Below, one piece after another: positions 1 through 5,481 of a DNA stretch of 10,084 bases. A model generated the notes under the pieces. It was not told the origin of the DNA and did not search any database. It worked only from the letters and a program-made list of their open reading frames with translations. Origin of the DNA: Candidatus Babelota bacterium (GTDB taxonomy: Bacteria > Babelota > Babeliae > Babelales > Babelaceae); NCBI GenBank assembly GCA_003484685.1, contig DNBB01000002.1, positions 23,042 through 33,125 of the forward strand. Direction: 5' to 3'. Position 1 is the first letter of the stretch. Each line of letters begins with the position of its first letter. Both the position numbers and the translations under genes were made by a program.

Positions 1-1260
1 CGTGTTTTGCTGTGTGGTGCCGGCAGTGTAGATTTTGTCCGCAAATGATGTGGGCGAAATTAATGCTATTCGATCTTTGCAGTGGTGGATATAGCGAAAT
101 TCGCATGAGGCAGAAAAGAGCTTAGTAAAGTCAAAGGCGGCCATGCTAAGGCCAAAAGTCCAGTTGGTTCCTGGTTCTAGGGTGTAGTCTGCTTTGGTAG
201 GAAAAAGTGCGATTTGTTTTTCGCTCGTTGGAATCGGTGCCTGCTGATAGGTGCGGGTCGTAAAGTAGGTGGGTGCCACATCACAACCAATTTCTATGGT
301 TTCCAAAAAGTTTATGGTGACGCCGGCGTGAAAGCCATAGCCTGTGTGTCCATTGGTTCCCAAGTTTGTTGCAATAAGATTATTGGAATTTACCTCATGC
401 AAGGCGGGCTCCCATTCAACTGCAAAAAATGGGCTGCAAACAAACGAAGCATACGGGGAGTCTTCATCAGTAAAGCAATCAAAATTTTTAGTGAAAAATA
501 ACGAAACAAGGCCTTGATCGATAGTGTGTTCGCAATAGGGGCGAATATTTAAATTCAACCGTTGAGTAATATCATTAATCCGATCAAAAATAAGGCCTGT
601 TAAAGCTTCTTTATCCTTCTCCGTATTTTCATCTCCTGTGGGTACGGAAGGCGTTTGGTCTGCAAAGGTTGGGATTTGTTGGCGTTGGCCAATGCTTACT
701 TTCCCACTTATGCCAAGGCCAATTGGAGTAATAACATCGCCCTGAAGACGGATACCGTAGCTACGAAATTCCATAGGGACTGACATAAAACCTAGTAGCT
801 GAGCGCTGTCGACGTACTGTGGGTTGGAGAGCGTTGTCCTTAGTTCGGAAGCGGCTATTGCGCTTTCACTGGCCCAGGCAATCGCAAGAGGATCGATTGG
901 GGGAGCCGTGAGATTTGAGAACTGGTTACGTACATCTTCAGTGTAGTAAATGCCGATATAGTTCCAATTGCCGTAGATGTTGCCAATTTCGCATTCGTTG
1001 TTGTCGATGGTTGTTGCTGTTGATGACCAGACAACTGGCGTGTTGTGGTCGTTATATCGATATGCTTTGTACGCATTTTGTCGAAACGGTGTGACACTTA
1101 AACGAACGTGGTATTCAGGCTCGCATTGTCCGAAACTGGTGATATTGCCGAGTATGTTGGCTGCTGTGTAGAGGGGAAACGGGTCGATGCGTGAAGGAAA
1201 ACTCCCAAATAGCGGCGTGCAGAAGAGGCTAAGTAATCCGACGATACGAGTATAGTTCAT
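1..1260 (-). CDS. Secreted, probable outer-membrane beta-barrel protein (3' end beyond window)
   Basis: I do not recognise this protein by name. The frame is open for 420 codons from the ATG at 1260 down to position 1 with no stop, so the C-terminus is missing. The start is supported by a Shine-Dalgarno-type AAAGGATGAG just upstream and a well-spaced promoter. Residues 1-20 look like a Sec signal peptide (Arg5, then a hydrophobic stretch GLLSLFCTPLF, then Gly-Ser); there is no convincing lipobox. The rest lacks membrane helices. It contains several stretches of alternating polar and hydrophobic residues rich in aromatics and glycine (about 165-192, 309-335 and 366-392), as expected of transmembrane beta strands. 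A polar, proline/glutamate-rich linker lies at about 200-218. The mature part has eight cysteines (46, 90, 243, 262, 275, 326, 386, 394), so disulfides are possible. The location is inferred to be the outer membrane or cell surface; the function is unknown. Confidence 0.8.
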   Translation of the reverse strand, partial: MNYTRIVGLLSLFCTPLFGSFPSRIDPFPLYTAANILGNITSFGQCEPEYHVRLSVTPFRQNAYKAYRYNDHNTPVVWSSTATTIDNNECEIGNIYGNWNYIGIYYTEDVRNQFSNLTAPPIDPLAIAWASESAIAASELRTTLSNPQYVDSAQLLGFMSVPMEFRSYGIRLQGDVITPIGLGISGKVSIGQRQQIPTFADQTPSVPTGDENTEKDKEALTGLIFDRINDITQRLNLNIRPYCEHTIDQGLVSLFFTKNFDCFTDEDSPYASFVCSPFFAVEWEPALHEVNSNNLIATNLGTNGHTGYGFHAGVTINFLETIEIGCDVAPTYFTTRTYQQAPIPTSEKQIALFPTKADYTLEPGTNWTFGLSMAAFDFTKLFSASCEFRYIHHCKDRIALISPTSFADKIYTAGTTQQNT

Positions 1261-1263
1261 ATT

Positions 1264-1275
1264 CTCATCCTTTTT
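1264..1275 (-). promoter_or_regulatory. Ribosome binding site / leader of the beta-barrel gene
   Basis: On the minus strand this reads AAAAAGGATGAG, three bases before the ATG at 1260. It fixes the start of the secreted protein. The same 12 bases at the same spacing precede the other secreted-protein gene at 9502. The GATG inside the motif also opens a three-codon frame whose TGA overlaps the real ATG. Confidence 0.65.
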
Positions 1276-1302
1276 TTAGCACGCGCTGTTGCGTCCGTTA
1301 CT

Positions 1303-1331
1303 GATATACTCAGACTTTGCTGTGGCGTCAA
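1303..1331 (-). promoter_or_regulatory. Sigma70-type promoter for the beta-barrel gene
   Basis: On the minus strand a -35 box TTGACG (1331-1326) is separated by exactly 17 bases from a -10 box TATATC (1308-1303). Transcription would begin about 35-40 bases before the ATG at 1260. It lies in the 107-base gap after the permease stop, so the beta-barrel gene can be transcribed independently of the permease. I saw no convincing terminator in that gap. Confidence 0.6.
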
Positions 1332-1367
1332 ACCCTTTTGAACCAAGGTATGTCGCTTAGTTTATTT

Positions 1368-2504
1368 CTACCATAATCCCATAAGCGCGCAAAGGCATAA
1401 AATAAGAGATGCTATGCACCCCAAAGCGCCAATAAGTAGCTCTGATAGTGTGGGTTTTAAAGATTTGGTAAGTAGGGCATATGTTGTCATACCATAAGAG
1501 CCCGCAATGCCCAGTGCGGTTAGATTAAACAACGTTAATACGTTATTGGCTGATACCATAATTATAATAGCGCCGATTGGTATTATCAGCGCAGTGATTT
1601 GTTGAGAAATCATCTTTTGGGCTTGACAGATGAGGTTGGTAATGGCGGGAAACATGGAGTAAAGCGTTCCGGCGATGGTTATGATTATTGCCCAGTTTAT
1701 AATTGCCACAAGCCATTGATAATGAATAAGAACGGAAAGAAGTGCTGCACCAAGAGATTGCTCCTGGTAGGCAGATTCTGGAAGTAGGTAGAAAATGCTT
1801 CCAACAAAGAGCATGTAGAGCGCTCCAGTAATAACTATAGTCGCAATAATAGCTCGAGCGGCATTTTTTTCTGGATTTTTAATGCGCGAAAACAACGCGG
1901 GTATAGCTTCAAAGCCAAAAAAGCCAAATGCAACGATTGGTAGTGCCCATAAAATACTACTTATGCCGTGCGGTGCTACGGGAAAGAGTTTTTCAAGAGA
2001 GCCAAAGCGTAAGCCAAGCGTGCTAATAATGAGCATAGGAATAACCGTGAGTAAAAATAAGATGTATTGTCCCCATGTAAGCCAGGCTGTCCCCATTTGT
2101 GAGCCAAGTGCTGTTGCCAGGATGAGTGCTACTCCCCAGAGTGTTGGGTTTGCACAATTAGAGACAAGTGCAAGAAGTTCTCCGGCTATTTTTCCCAAGA
2201 GCCCTAGTGCAACAACGAGCCCTGAGCTATAGAGAATAAGCGAGATAGTGCCGGCTACCTTTCCTCCCCATAATGCGGGAAAGTCGTATAAAAACGACGT
2301 GCTTTTCTGTTTTTGAAGTAATTTGGTGAATGCTAGGCCAATGAACAAAATTAACACCGTTGTCAAAAGATAGGCAGTAATGCCAATTGGACCGGCAGTA
2401 CGATAAAGCGCGATAGGAGCAGAAAAAACGCCTGCGCCTACTGCAGCATTTAATCCAACGGTAAGGGCAGTGGCTAGGCTAAGTTTTTCGCTTTCTCCGG
2501 TCAT
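1368..2504 (-). CDS. APC-superfamily amino-acid permease
   Basis: This is a 378-residue, highly hydrophobic inner-membrane protein with about 11 predicted helices. It should import or exchange an amino acid or related compound; the substrate cannot be read from sequence. Family hallmarks are the broken first helix with AVGAGVF (residues 21-27), where APC transporters bind the substrate backbone, and the helix-6 region and following loop FGFFGFEAIPALFSRIKNPE (193-212), matching the APC pattern of an F-G-F-E segment then a polar N-P-x-K-x-x-x-R-A loop. At 378 residues it is shorter than the usual 430-480 of many APC carriers, and the C-terminal end appears trimmed. The start is supported by AAGGA 6 bases upstream and a near-consensus promoter. 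It diverges from the small gene at 2557. In a reduced, host-dependent genome such a carrier would fit amino-acid scavenging (inference). Confidence 0.85.
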   Translation of the reverse strand: MTGESEKLSLATALTVGLNAAVGAGVFSAPIALYRTAGPIGITAYLLTTVLILFIGLAFTKLLQKQKSTSFLYDFPALWGGKVAGTISLILYSSGLVVALGLLGKIAGELLALVSNCANPTLWGVALILATALGSQMGTAWLTWGQYILFLLTVIPMLIISTLGLRFGSLEKLFPVAPHGISSILWALPIVAFGFFGFEAIPALFSRIKNPEKNAARAIIATIVITGALYMLFVGSIFYLLPESAYQEQSLGAALLSVLIHYQWLVAIINWAIIITIAGTLYSMFPAITNLICQAQKMISQQITALIIPIGAIIIMVSANNVLTLFNLTALGIAGSYGMTTYALLTKSLKPTLSELLIGALGCIASLILCLCALMGLW

Positions 2505-2551
2505 GTGATATCCTTGAGAGGTGAAATGTATTCAGGTTTATTTGGGTAAAA

Positions 2552-2580
2552 ATTATATGAGGTATTGTGCATACTTTCAA
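2552..2580 (-). promoter_or_regulatory. Strong sigma70-type promoter for the permease
   Basis: On the minus strand, TTGAAA (2580-2575), a 17-base spacer and a perfect TATAAT (2557-2552) precede the permease. Predicted transcription starts near 2545, giving a leader of about 40 bases with AAGGA close to the ATG. The -10 box overlaps the ATG of the divergent small gene at 2557, so the promoter sits partly inside that gene. Confidence 0.75.
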
Positions 2581-2811
2581 GCTAAGATTGATCGACCCCG
2601 TGTTTGGTTTTTTACAGCGACCTTGAGAAGCTTTGAACACCTTTGCTTTGATCGGACCCTAGATAAGACGCAAAGCCTTTTTGAATTTTTTGTTCCCGAG
2701 GACAATAAGGCATTTTTTACCCAGCTCATGCGCTGGTACCAGGAGCAGGGAATCGCCTTTGAATACAAGCAACTTCCTAATCGTCTCCTGGACCCAGAAC
2801 AATTTTTGTAA
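2557..2811 (+). CDS. Small protein of unknown function, 84 aa
   Basis: I do not recognise this protein with certainty. It looks like a genuine folded domain: mixed hydrophobic and charged pattern, rich in aromatic residues, with distinctive segments YCAYFQAK (3-10), WFFTATLRSFEHLCFDRTLD (17-36), FEFFVPED (42-49) and LPNRL (73-77). No signal peptide or membrane helix is seen, so it is likely cytosolic. The frame is also open from a GTG at 2521, which would add 12 residues. I prefer the ATG at 2557 because the GTG lies only 16 bases from the divergent permease ATG and has poor ribosome-binding spacing; the ATG has only a weak GGG about 10 bases upstream. Its stop is 1 base from the convergent gltX stop. 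The other frame of this stretch belongs to no recognisable gene, which supports this one being coding. Confidence 0.65.
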   Translation: MRYCAYFQAKIDRPRVWFFTATLRSFEHLCFDRTLDKTQSLFEFFVPEDNKAFFTQLMRWYQEQGIAFEYKQLPNRLLDPEQFL

Positions 2812-2812
2812 G

Positions 2813-4207
2813 TTACGCAACGGTATCTATAAAGTAACGGAGTCTTTTTTTAGCTTCTTCTAGAGAAAGCATTTCTACAAGGTCTTTGATTCCAATTCCC
2901 TCGTCTTGTGCGGTAAGTGCAACGCGTATGAGTGCGAAAAGGTCTTTTTTAAGCTCTTTTGAGCATGAAGTTTTTGTAGTAGCAAAAAACGCATCTTCGT
3001 CTGAAACGCTCGCTAGTGTCTCGAGTGCCGTAGCAAGTGCGGGGAAATTATGTTTAGCAACAAGCTCTTGGGAGAATGTTTGTGGTGCGTGGTAAAAGAA
3101 GCGCAGCAGGGCTTGCGCATCTTTAAGTGTTTGCATATTAGGCCGAATTTTTTCGATGAGCAGACGAAGATGTTGACTGTCTATGATCTTAGGGTAGGCC
3201 GTTGTGAGAAATGGTAGTGTATATGCTACAAAGTCCTCTGGCAATAAGCGCTGGATCCATTTATGGTTAATCCACAGAAGCTTGTCTGCATCATATCGAA
3301 CGCTGCTCTTTGGGCTGTTAGTGTCAAATGGTATGGCGCGCGCCAGTTCTTCGAGCGATAAAATTTCTTCTTCAAATGAGTGTCCGAGTAGGGCGACATA
3401 GTTGCAAATTGCCTGCGGTAAATAGCCAGCTTCTTTAAGGTCGTTGAGTGAAAAGCCAAAGTCGCGCTTGGAAAGTTTCTTGCCCTCAACGCTGCAGACG
3501 AGTGGAAGGTGAAAAAAACGGGGACATGGTTTATTGAATGCTTTGTAGAGAGCTACTTGGCTAGCGCTATTAGATAGGTGGTCTTCGCCACGAATAACCA
3601 TAGTTATTCCCATTTCAAGGTCATCCACAAAATTTGCAAATAAAAAGGTAAAGGAACCATCTTGTCGGGTAAGTGCAAAATCAGAAAAGTGAGTCAGATC
3701 AAAACTCATTTCGCCGCGGGTTACTTCTAAAAATGAAATGGTGGTTTCGGGAAGTCGGAGGCGCCAAATAAAGGGCGTATTTTGTGCCAGTTTTTGCGCT
3801 ACTTCTTCTTGAGATAATTTGAGACAGGCGCGGTCATATTTAGGTGGCAAGCCCCGTGCAATCTGTATTTGGCGGCGGGTTTCTAATTCTTCTGGGGTGT
3901 CAAAGCAACGATAAACTTGGTTGTTAGCGATAAGTTGATCTAAGTATTTTTGATACAGGGCTGTTCTTTGGGATTGGAAGTAAGGGCCTTCATCGAAACT
4001 AATGCCGAGCCATTGTAAATCTTCTTGGATTTTTACCGCTCCTGGATCAACGTCCCGTGACTGGTCGGTGTCTTCAACGCGGAGTATGAAGGTGCCGTTT
4101 GTTTTGAGCGCGTACAATTTATTAAAAAGAGCAGCGCGGACACTCCCCAGATGCAGCCACCCGGTTGGCGATGGGGCAAATCGAACGCGTTCTTGGTTTT
4201 TGTGCAT
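2813..4207 (-). CDS. gltX: Glutamyl-tRNA synthetase
   Basis: This cytosolic class I aminoacyl-tRNA synthetase joins glutamate to its tRNA using ATP. The 464 residues match the usual bacterial length of about 470. The N-terminal catalytic domain opens with RFAPSPTGWLHLGSVRAA, in which HLGS (19-22) is the HIGH signature. The glutamate-family stretch ILRVEDTDQSR is at 41-51, RGEDHLSN at 206-213, and KLSKR (244-248) is the KMSKS loop. The remainder is the helical anticodon-binding part. The zinc-site region is degenerate: Cys101 and Cys128 are present but the position expected for the second Cys of the C-x-C pair is Asp103. Whether it is discriminating or also charges tRNA-Gln cannot be told here. 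AAAGGA sits 6 bases before the ATG. The gene is divergent from the acylphosphatase-like gene and convergent with the small gene at 2557. Confidence 0.97.
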   Translation of the reverse strand: MHKNQERVRFAPSPTGWLHLGSVRAALFNKLYALKTNGTFILRVEDTDQSRDVDPGAVKIQEDLQWLGISFDEGPYFQSQRTALYQKYLDQLIANNQVYRCFDTPEELETRRQIQIARGLPPKYDRACLKLSQEEVAQKLAQNTPFIWRLRLPETTISFLEVTRGEMSFDLTHFSDFALTRQDGSFTFLFANFVDDLEMGITMVIRGEDHLSNSASQVALYKAFNKPCPRFFHLPLVCSVEGKKLSKRDFGFSLNDLKEAGYLPQAICNYVALLGHSFEEEILSLEELARAIPFDTNSPKSSVRYDADKLLWINHKWIQRLLPEDFVAYTLPFLTTAYPKIIDSQHLRLLIEKIRPNMQTLKDAQALLRFFYHAPQTFSQELVAKHNFPALATALETLASVSDEDAFFATTKTSCSKELKKDLFALIRVALTAQDEGIGIKDLVEMLSLEEAKKRLRYFIDTVA

Positions 4208-4239
4208 GGCACTTCCTTTGTGTTTTGAGCTTTTTGGTC

Positions 4240-4268
4240 ATTATAACCCAAAAATTACTTCATAGACA
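4240..4268 (-). promoter_or_regulatory. Promoter for gltX
   Basis: On the minus strand a perfect TATAAT (4245-4240) lies about 33 bases before the gltX ATG. At 17 bases' spacing the -35 position holds TGTCTA (4268-4263), a poor match, so the call rests mainly on the -10 box and its location. Confidence 0.5.
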
Positions 4269-4290
4269 TTTAGGGGAAACAATAAATCTC

Positions 4291-4320
4291 TTGACGCGAA
4301 AAATTGTCTCTTGATACGTT
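4291..4320 (+). promoter_or_regulatory. Possible promoter for the acylphosphatase-like gene
   Basis: TTGACG (4291-4296) is a good -35 box. The best -10 candidates are TACGTT (4315-4320, 18-base spacer) and GATACG (4313-4318, 16-base spacer), both weak. Together with the gltX promoter it would form a back-to-back divergent promoter region of about 80 bases. Confidence 0.35.
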
Positions 4321-4355
4321 CTCAACGAGTTCCAGGGGAAAAGGGGGGTGGCATA

Positions 4356-4655
4356 ATGAAAAAAAGTTTACATATAGTAGTCGGCAACCTTGATGCGCCG
4401 AAACGGTTTGCCGAAGCGCTTAAAATGCGTATTAGGCCGGGAGATGCTGAAGGTGTCGTCATGGTTACGTCTAATTCTGAAATCGAAATAGATGTTTGCG
4501 GGCCAAAGGAGCAGGTTGACGACTTTCTTGGCGTTCTTGATACGGTAGTCTTTTTTGAACAAAAAAATGCAGGGCGCGTCGTGTCAATTGTGGCAACGCC
4601 GTTGATTCGTCACGAGGATTATCGGGGCGTTTTGCGATTTGTTATGCCGCACTGA
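4356..4655 (+). CDS. Acylphosphatase-like protein lacking catalytic residues, 99 aa
   Basis: The protein has the size and pattern of the acylphosphatase fold: an opening strand KKSLHIVVGN, a helix, then GVVMVTSNSEIEIDVCGP (about 33-50) followed by KEQVDDFLGVLD. The latter lines up with the family's G-W-V-R-N-x-x-D-G-x-V-E-x-x-x-x-G-P then E-x-x-x-x-F-L block. The enzyme's two key residues are missing. The V-Q-G-V-x-F-R phosphate loop with its arginine is replaced by NLDAPKRF, and the catalytic asparagine position is Val. If this alignment is right, it cannot hydrolyse acyl phosphates and may be a binding or regulatory derivative (inference). The ATG at 4356 is chosen because a strong AAGGGGGG lies 7-8 bases upstream; the frame is open to 4311 but that start would encode the ribosome-binding site. 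It is probably transcribed alone, ahead of the pot operon promoter. Confidence 0.75.
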   Translation: MKKSLHIVVGNLDAPKRFAEALKMRIRPGDAEGVVMVTSNSEIEIDVCGPKEQVDDFLGVLDTVVFFEQKNAGRVVSIVATPLIRHEDYRGVLRFVMPH

Positions 4656-4678
4656 AGGTGCCGGTTTTGGCCAAGGAC

Positions 4679-4707
4679 TTCACAGCGGACAAAAGCTAGC
4701 TTACACT
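4679..4707 (+). promoter_or_regulatory. Candidate promoter of the membrane protein-potABCD operon
   Basis: TTCACA (4679-4684, 5 of 6 consensus bases), a 17-base spacer and TACACT (4702-4707, 4 of 6) predict a start near 4713-4715, about 55 bases before the first ATG at 4768. It lies in the 112-base gap after the acylphosphatase-like gene and is overlapped by a perfect palindrome, which strengthens the call. Confidence 0.45.
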
Positions 4708-4720
4708 GGAACAGTTCCAG
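4706..4720 (+). promoter_or_regulatory. Perfect 15-bp palindrome, probable operator
   Basis: CTGGAACAGTTCCAG is a perfect inverted repeat with 7-base arms around a central A. It overlaps the last bases of the proposed -10 box and the predicted start of transcription, where a dimeric repressor would block RNA polymerase. The 1-base centre and the absence of a following T-run argue against a terminator hairpin. The cognate regulator is not in this window. The GAAC...GTTC core superficially recalls LexA-type boxes, but the spacing differs. Confidence 0.5.
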
Positions 4721-4767
4721 AAAATTGATCATGTAGAACTTTTGTCTGATATAGAGGGCTCGCCGGT

Positions 4768-5457
4768 ATGTCTAGTAATTGCTCAATGGAGTCATGCGAC
4801 TTATGTTGCCATGAAACGCATAGTGTTTGGGGTGAATTGGTTTGTCATGTGCCATATGCAATTATTGCATTGGCCTTTGCTTTTATCTTTCTCTCGCTAA
4901 CGTTCTTTTTTGGTTTGTCTTTGCCCGAGGAAACTGCGCGTTTTGGATACCATGTGCTTTTTCATTCGTTTCATTATCTTCATATTATTGTTTCGGTTGC
5001 TGGCGCAGCGCTCACGTATTTTCGATTTGGTCGATCTTGGTTTGTTGGTATCTTAGTTGCACTTATAGCACCTACTTTTTTTTGTATCCTATCAGATATT
5101 TTACTTCCAGCGCTTTCGGGGCGTATTCTTGGTGTCGATATGGTGGTTCATGTCTGCTTCTTTGAGCTTTTTGATGCAATAAACCTTGTAGTGTTTATGC
5201 TTATGGGCTTGGTTGCGGGGCTTTCTCTTGCTAGGGCGCCAGAATCCATTAAGCGTATTTCAACATATTTCCATTCCGCTCACACCTTAATTAGTTCTAT
5301 GGCATCAGTTTTCTATATGGTTGCCAATGGATTTGATAATTGGTTTGGTATGATGGGTATCCTATTTTTATTCATGTTTTTAGCTGTGGTTGTGCCTTGC
5401 ACATTGTCTGATATTGTCGTTCCGTTTTACTGCGCTCGGGGTGTCCGAAGCAGATAA
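4768..5457 (+). CDS. Unrecognised six-helix membrane protein made of two related halves
   Basis: I do not recognise this 229-residue inner-membrane protein. The cytosolic-looking N-terminus is cysteine/histidine-rich (C5, C10, C13, C14, H15, H18), a possible metal or redox site. About six helices follow (near 28-50, 70-86, 91-115, 124-152, 172-187 and 191-220). The two halves resemble each other: H27 with H128, FHS-x-H-x-L (65-71) with the same pattern (168-174), WF..GIL (91-96) with WF..GIL (192-199), and C-x-LSDI-x-x-P (106-114) with the same pattern (211-219). Three helices per half implies opposite orientations in the membrane, the architecture of many small transporters. It leads the pot operon, 24 bases before potA, after an AGAGGG site upstream of the ATG. 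It could be an accessory factor for the importer or an independent carrier of a related solute; both are guesses. Confidence 0.85.
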   Translation: MSSNCSMESCDLCCHETHSVWGELVCHVPYAIIALAFAFIFLSLTFFFGLSLPEETARFGYHVLFHSFHYLHIIVSVAGAALTYFRFGRSWFVGILVALIAPTFFCILSDILLPALSGRILGVDMVVHVCFFELFDAINLVVFMLMGLVAGLSLARAPESIKRISTYFHSAHTLISSMASVFYMVANGFDNWFGMMGILFLFMFLAVVVPCTLSDIVVPFYCARGVRSR

Positions 5458-5471
5458 GCGTACGTATGCGC

Positions 5472-5476
5472 GGGAG
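5472..5476 (+). promoter_or_regulatory. Ribosome binding site selecting the GTG start of potA
   Basis: GGGAG lies 5 bases before the GTG at 5482. The only nearby upstream ATG (5466) is out of frame, so GTG is the best start and gives the normal N-terminus of PotA-type ATPases. Confidence 0.6.
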
Positions 5477-5481
5477 CTGCT

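Noticed and set aside
214..501. Plus-strand open frame of 95 codons
   Set aside because: It lies opposite the long minus-strand secreted-protein frame, which has a signal peptide, ribosome-binding site and promoter; this frame has none of these.
855..1097. Minus-strand frame rich in Thr and Gln, 80 codons
   Set aside because: It is in a shifted frame inside the continuous 420-codon frame. Its low-complexity composition reflects the A/C-rich strand.
1332..1367. Possible terminator after the permease (ACCTT...AAGGGT)
   Set aside because: Only about five pairs including a wobble, followed by three T; too weak to call.
4654..4683. Possible hairpin after the acylphosphatase-like gene (GAAG...CTTC with GCC/GGC)
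   Set aside because: The stem is short and interrupted and no T-run follows, so it does not meet the pattern of an intrinsic terminator.
4706..4720. LexA (SOS) box interpretation of the palindrome
   Set aside because: GAAC and GTTC are separated by one base instead of the four of the Gram-positive box, and the E. coli-type CTGT...ACAG pattern is absent.
4725..4755. Alternative promoter TTGATC with TATAGA ahead of the membrane protein
   Set aside because: The spacer is 19 bases and the start would fall within a few bases of the ATG, leaving no room for a ribosome-binding site.
4842..5165. Plus-strand frame of 107 codons, Cys/Phe/Tyr-rich
   Set aside because: It overlaps the duplicated membrane protein in another frame. 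The paired motifs of the 4768-5457 frame show that one is the real gene.
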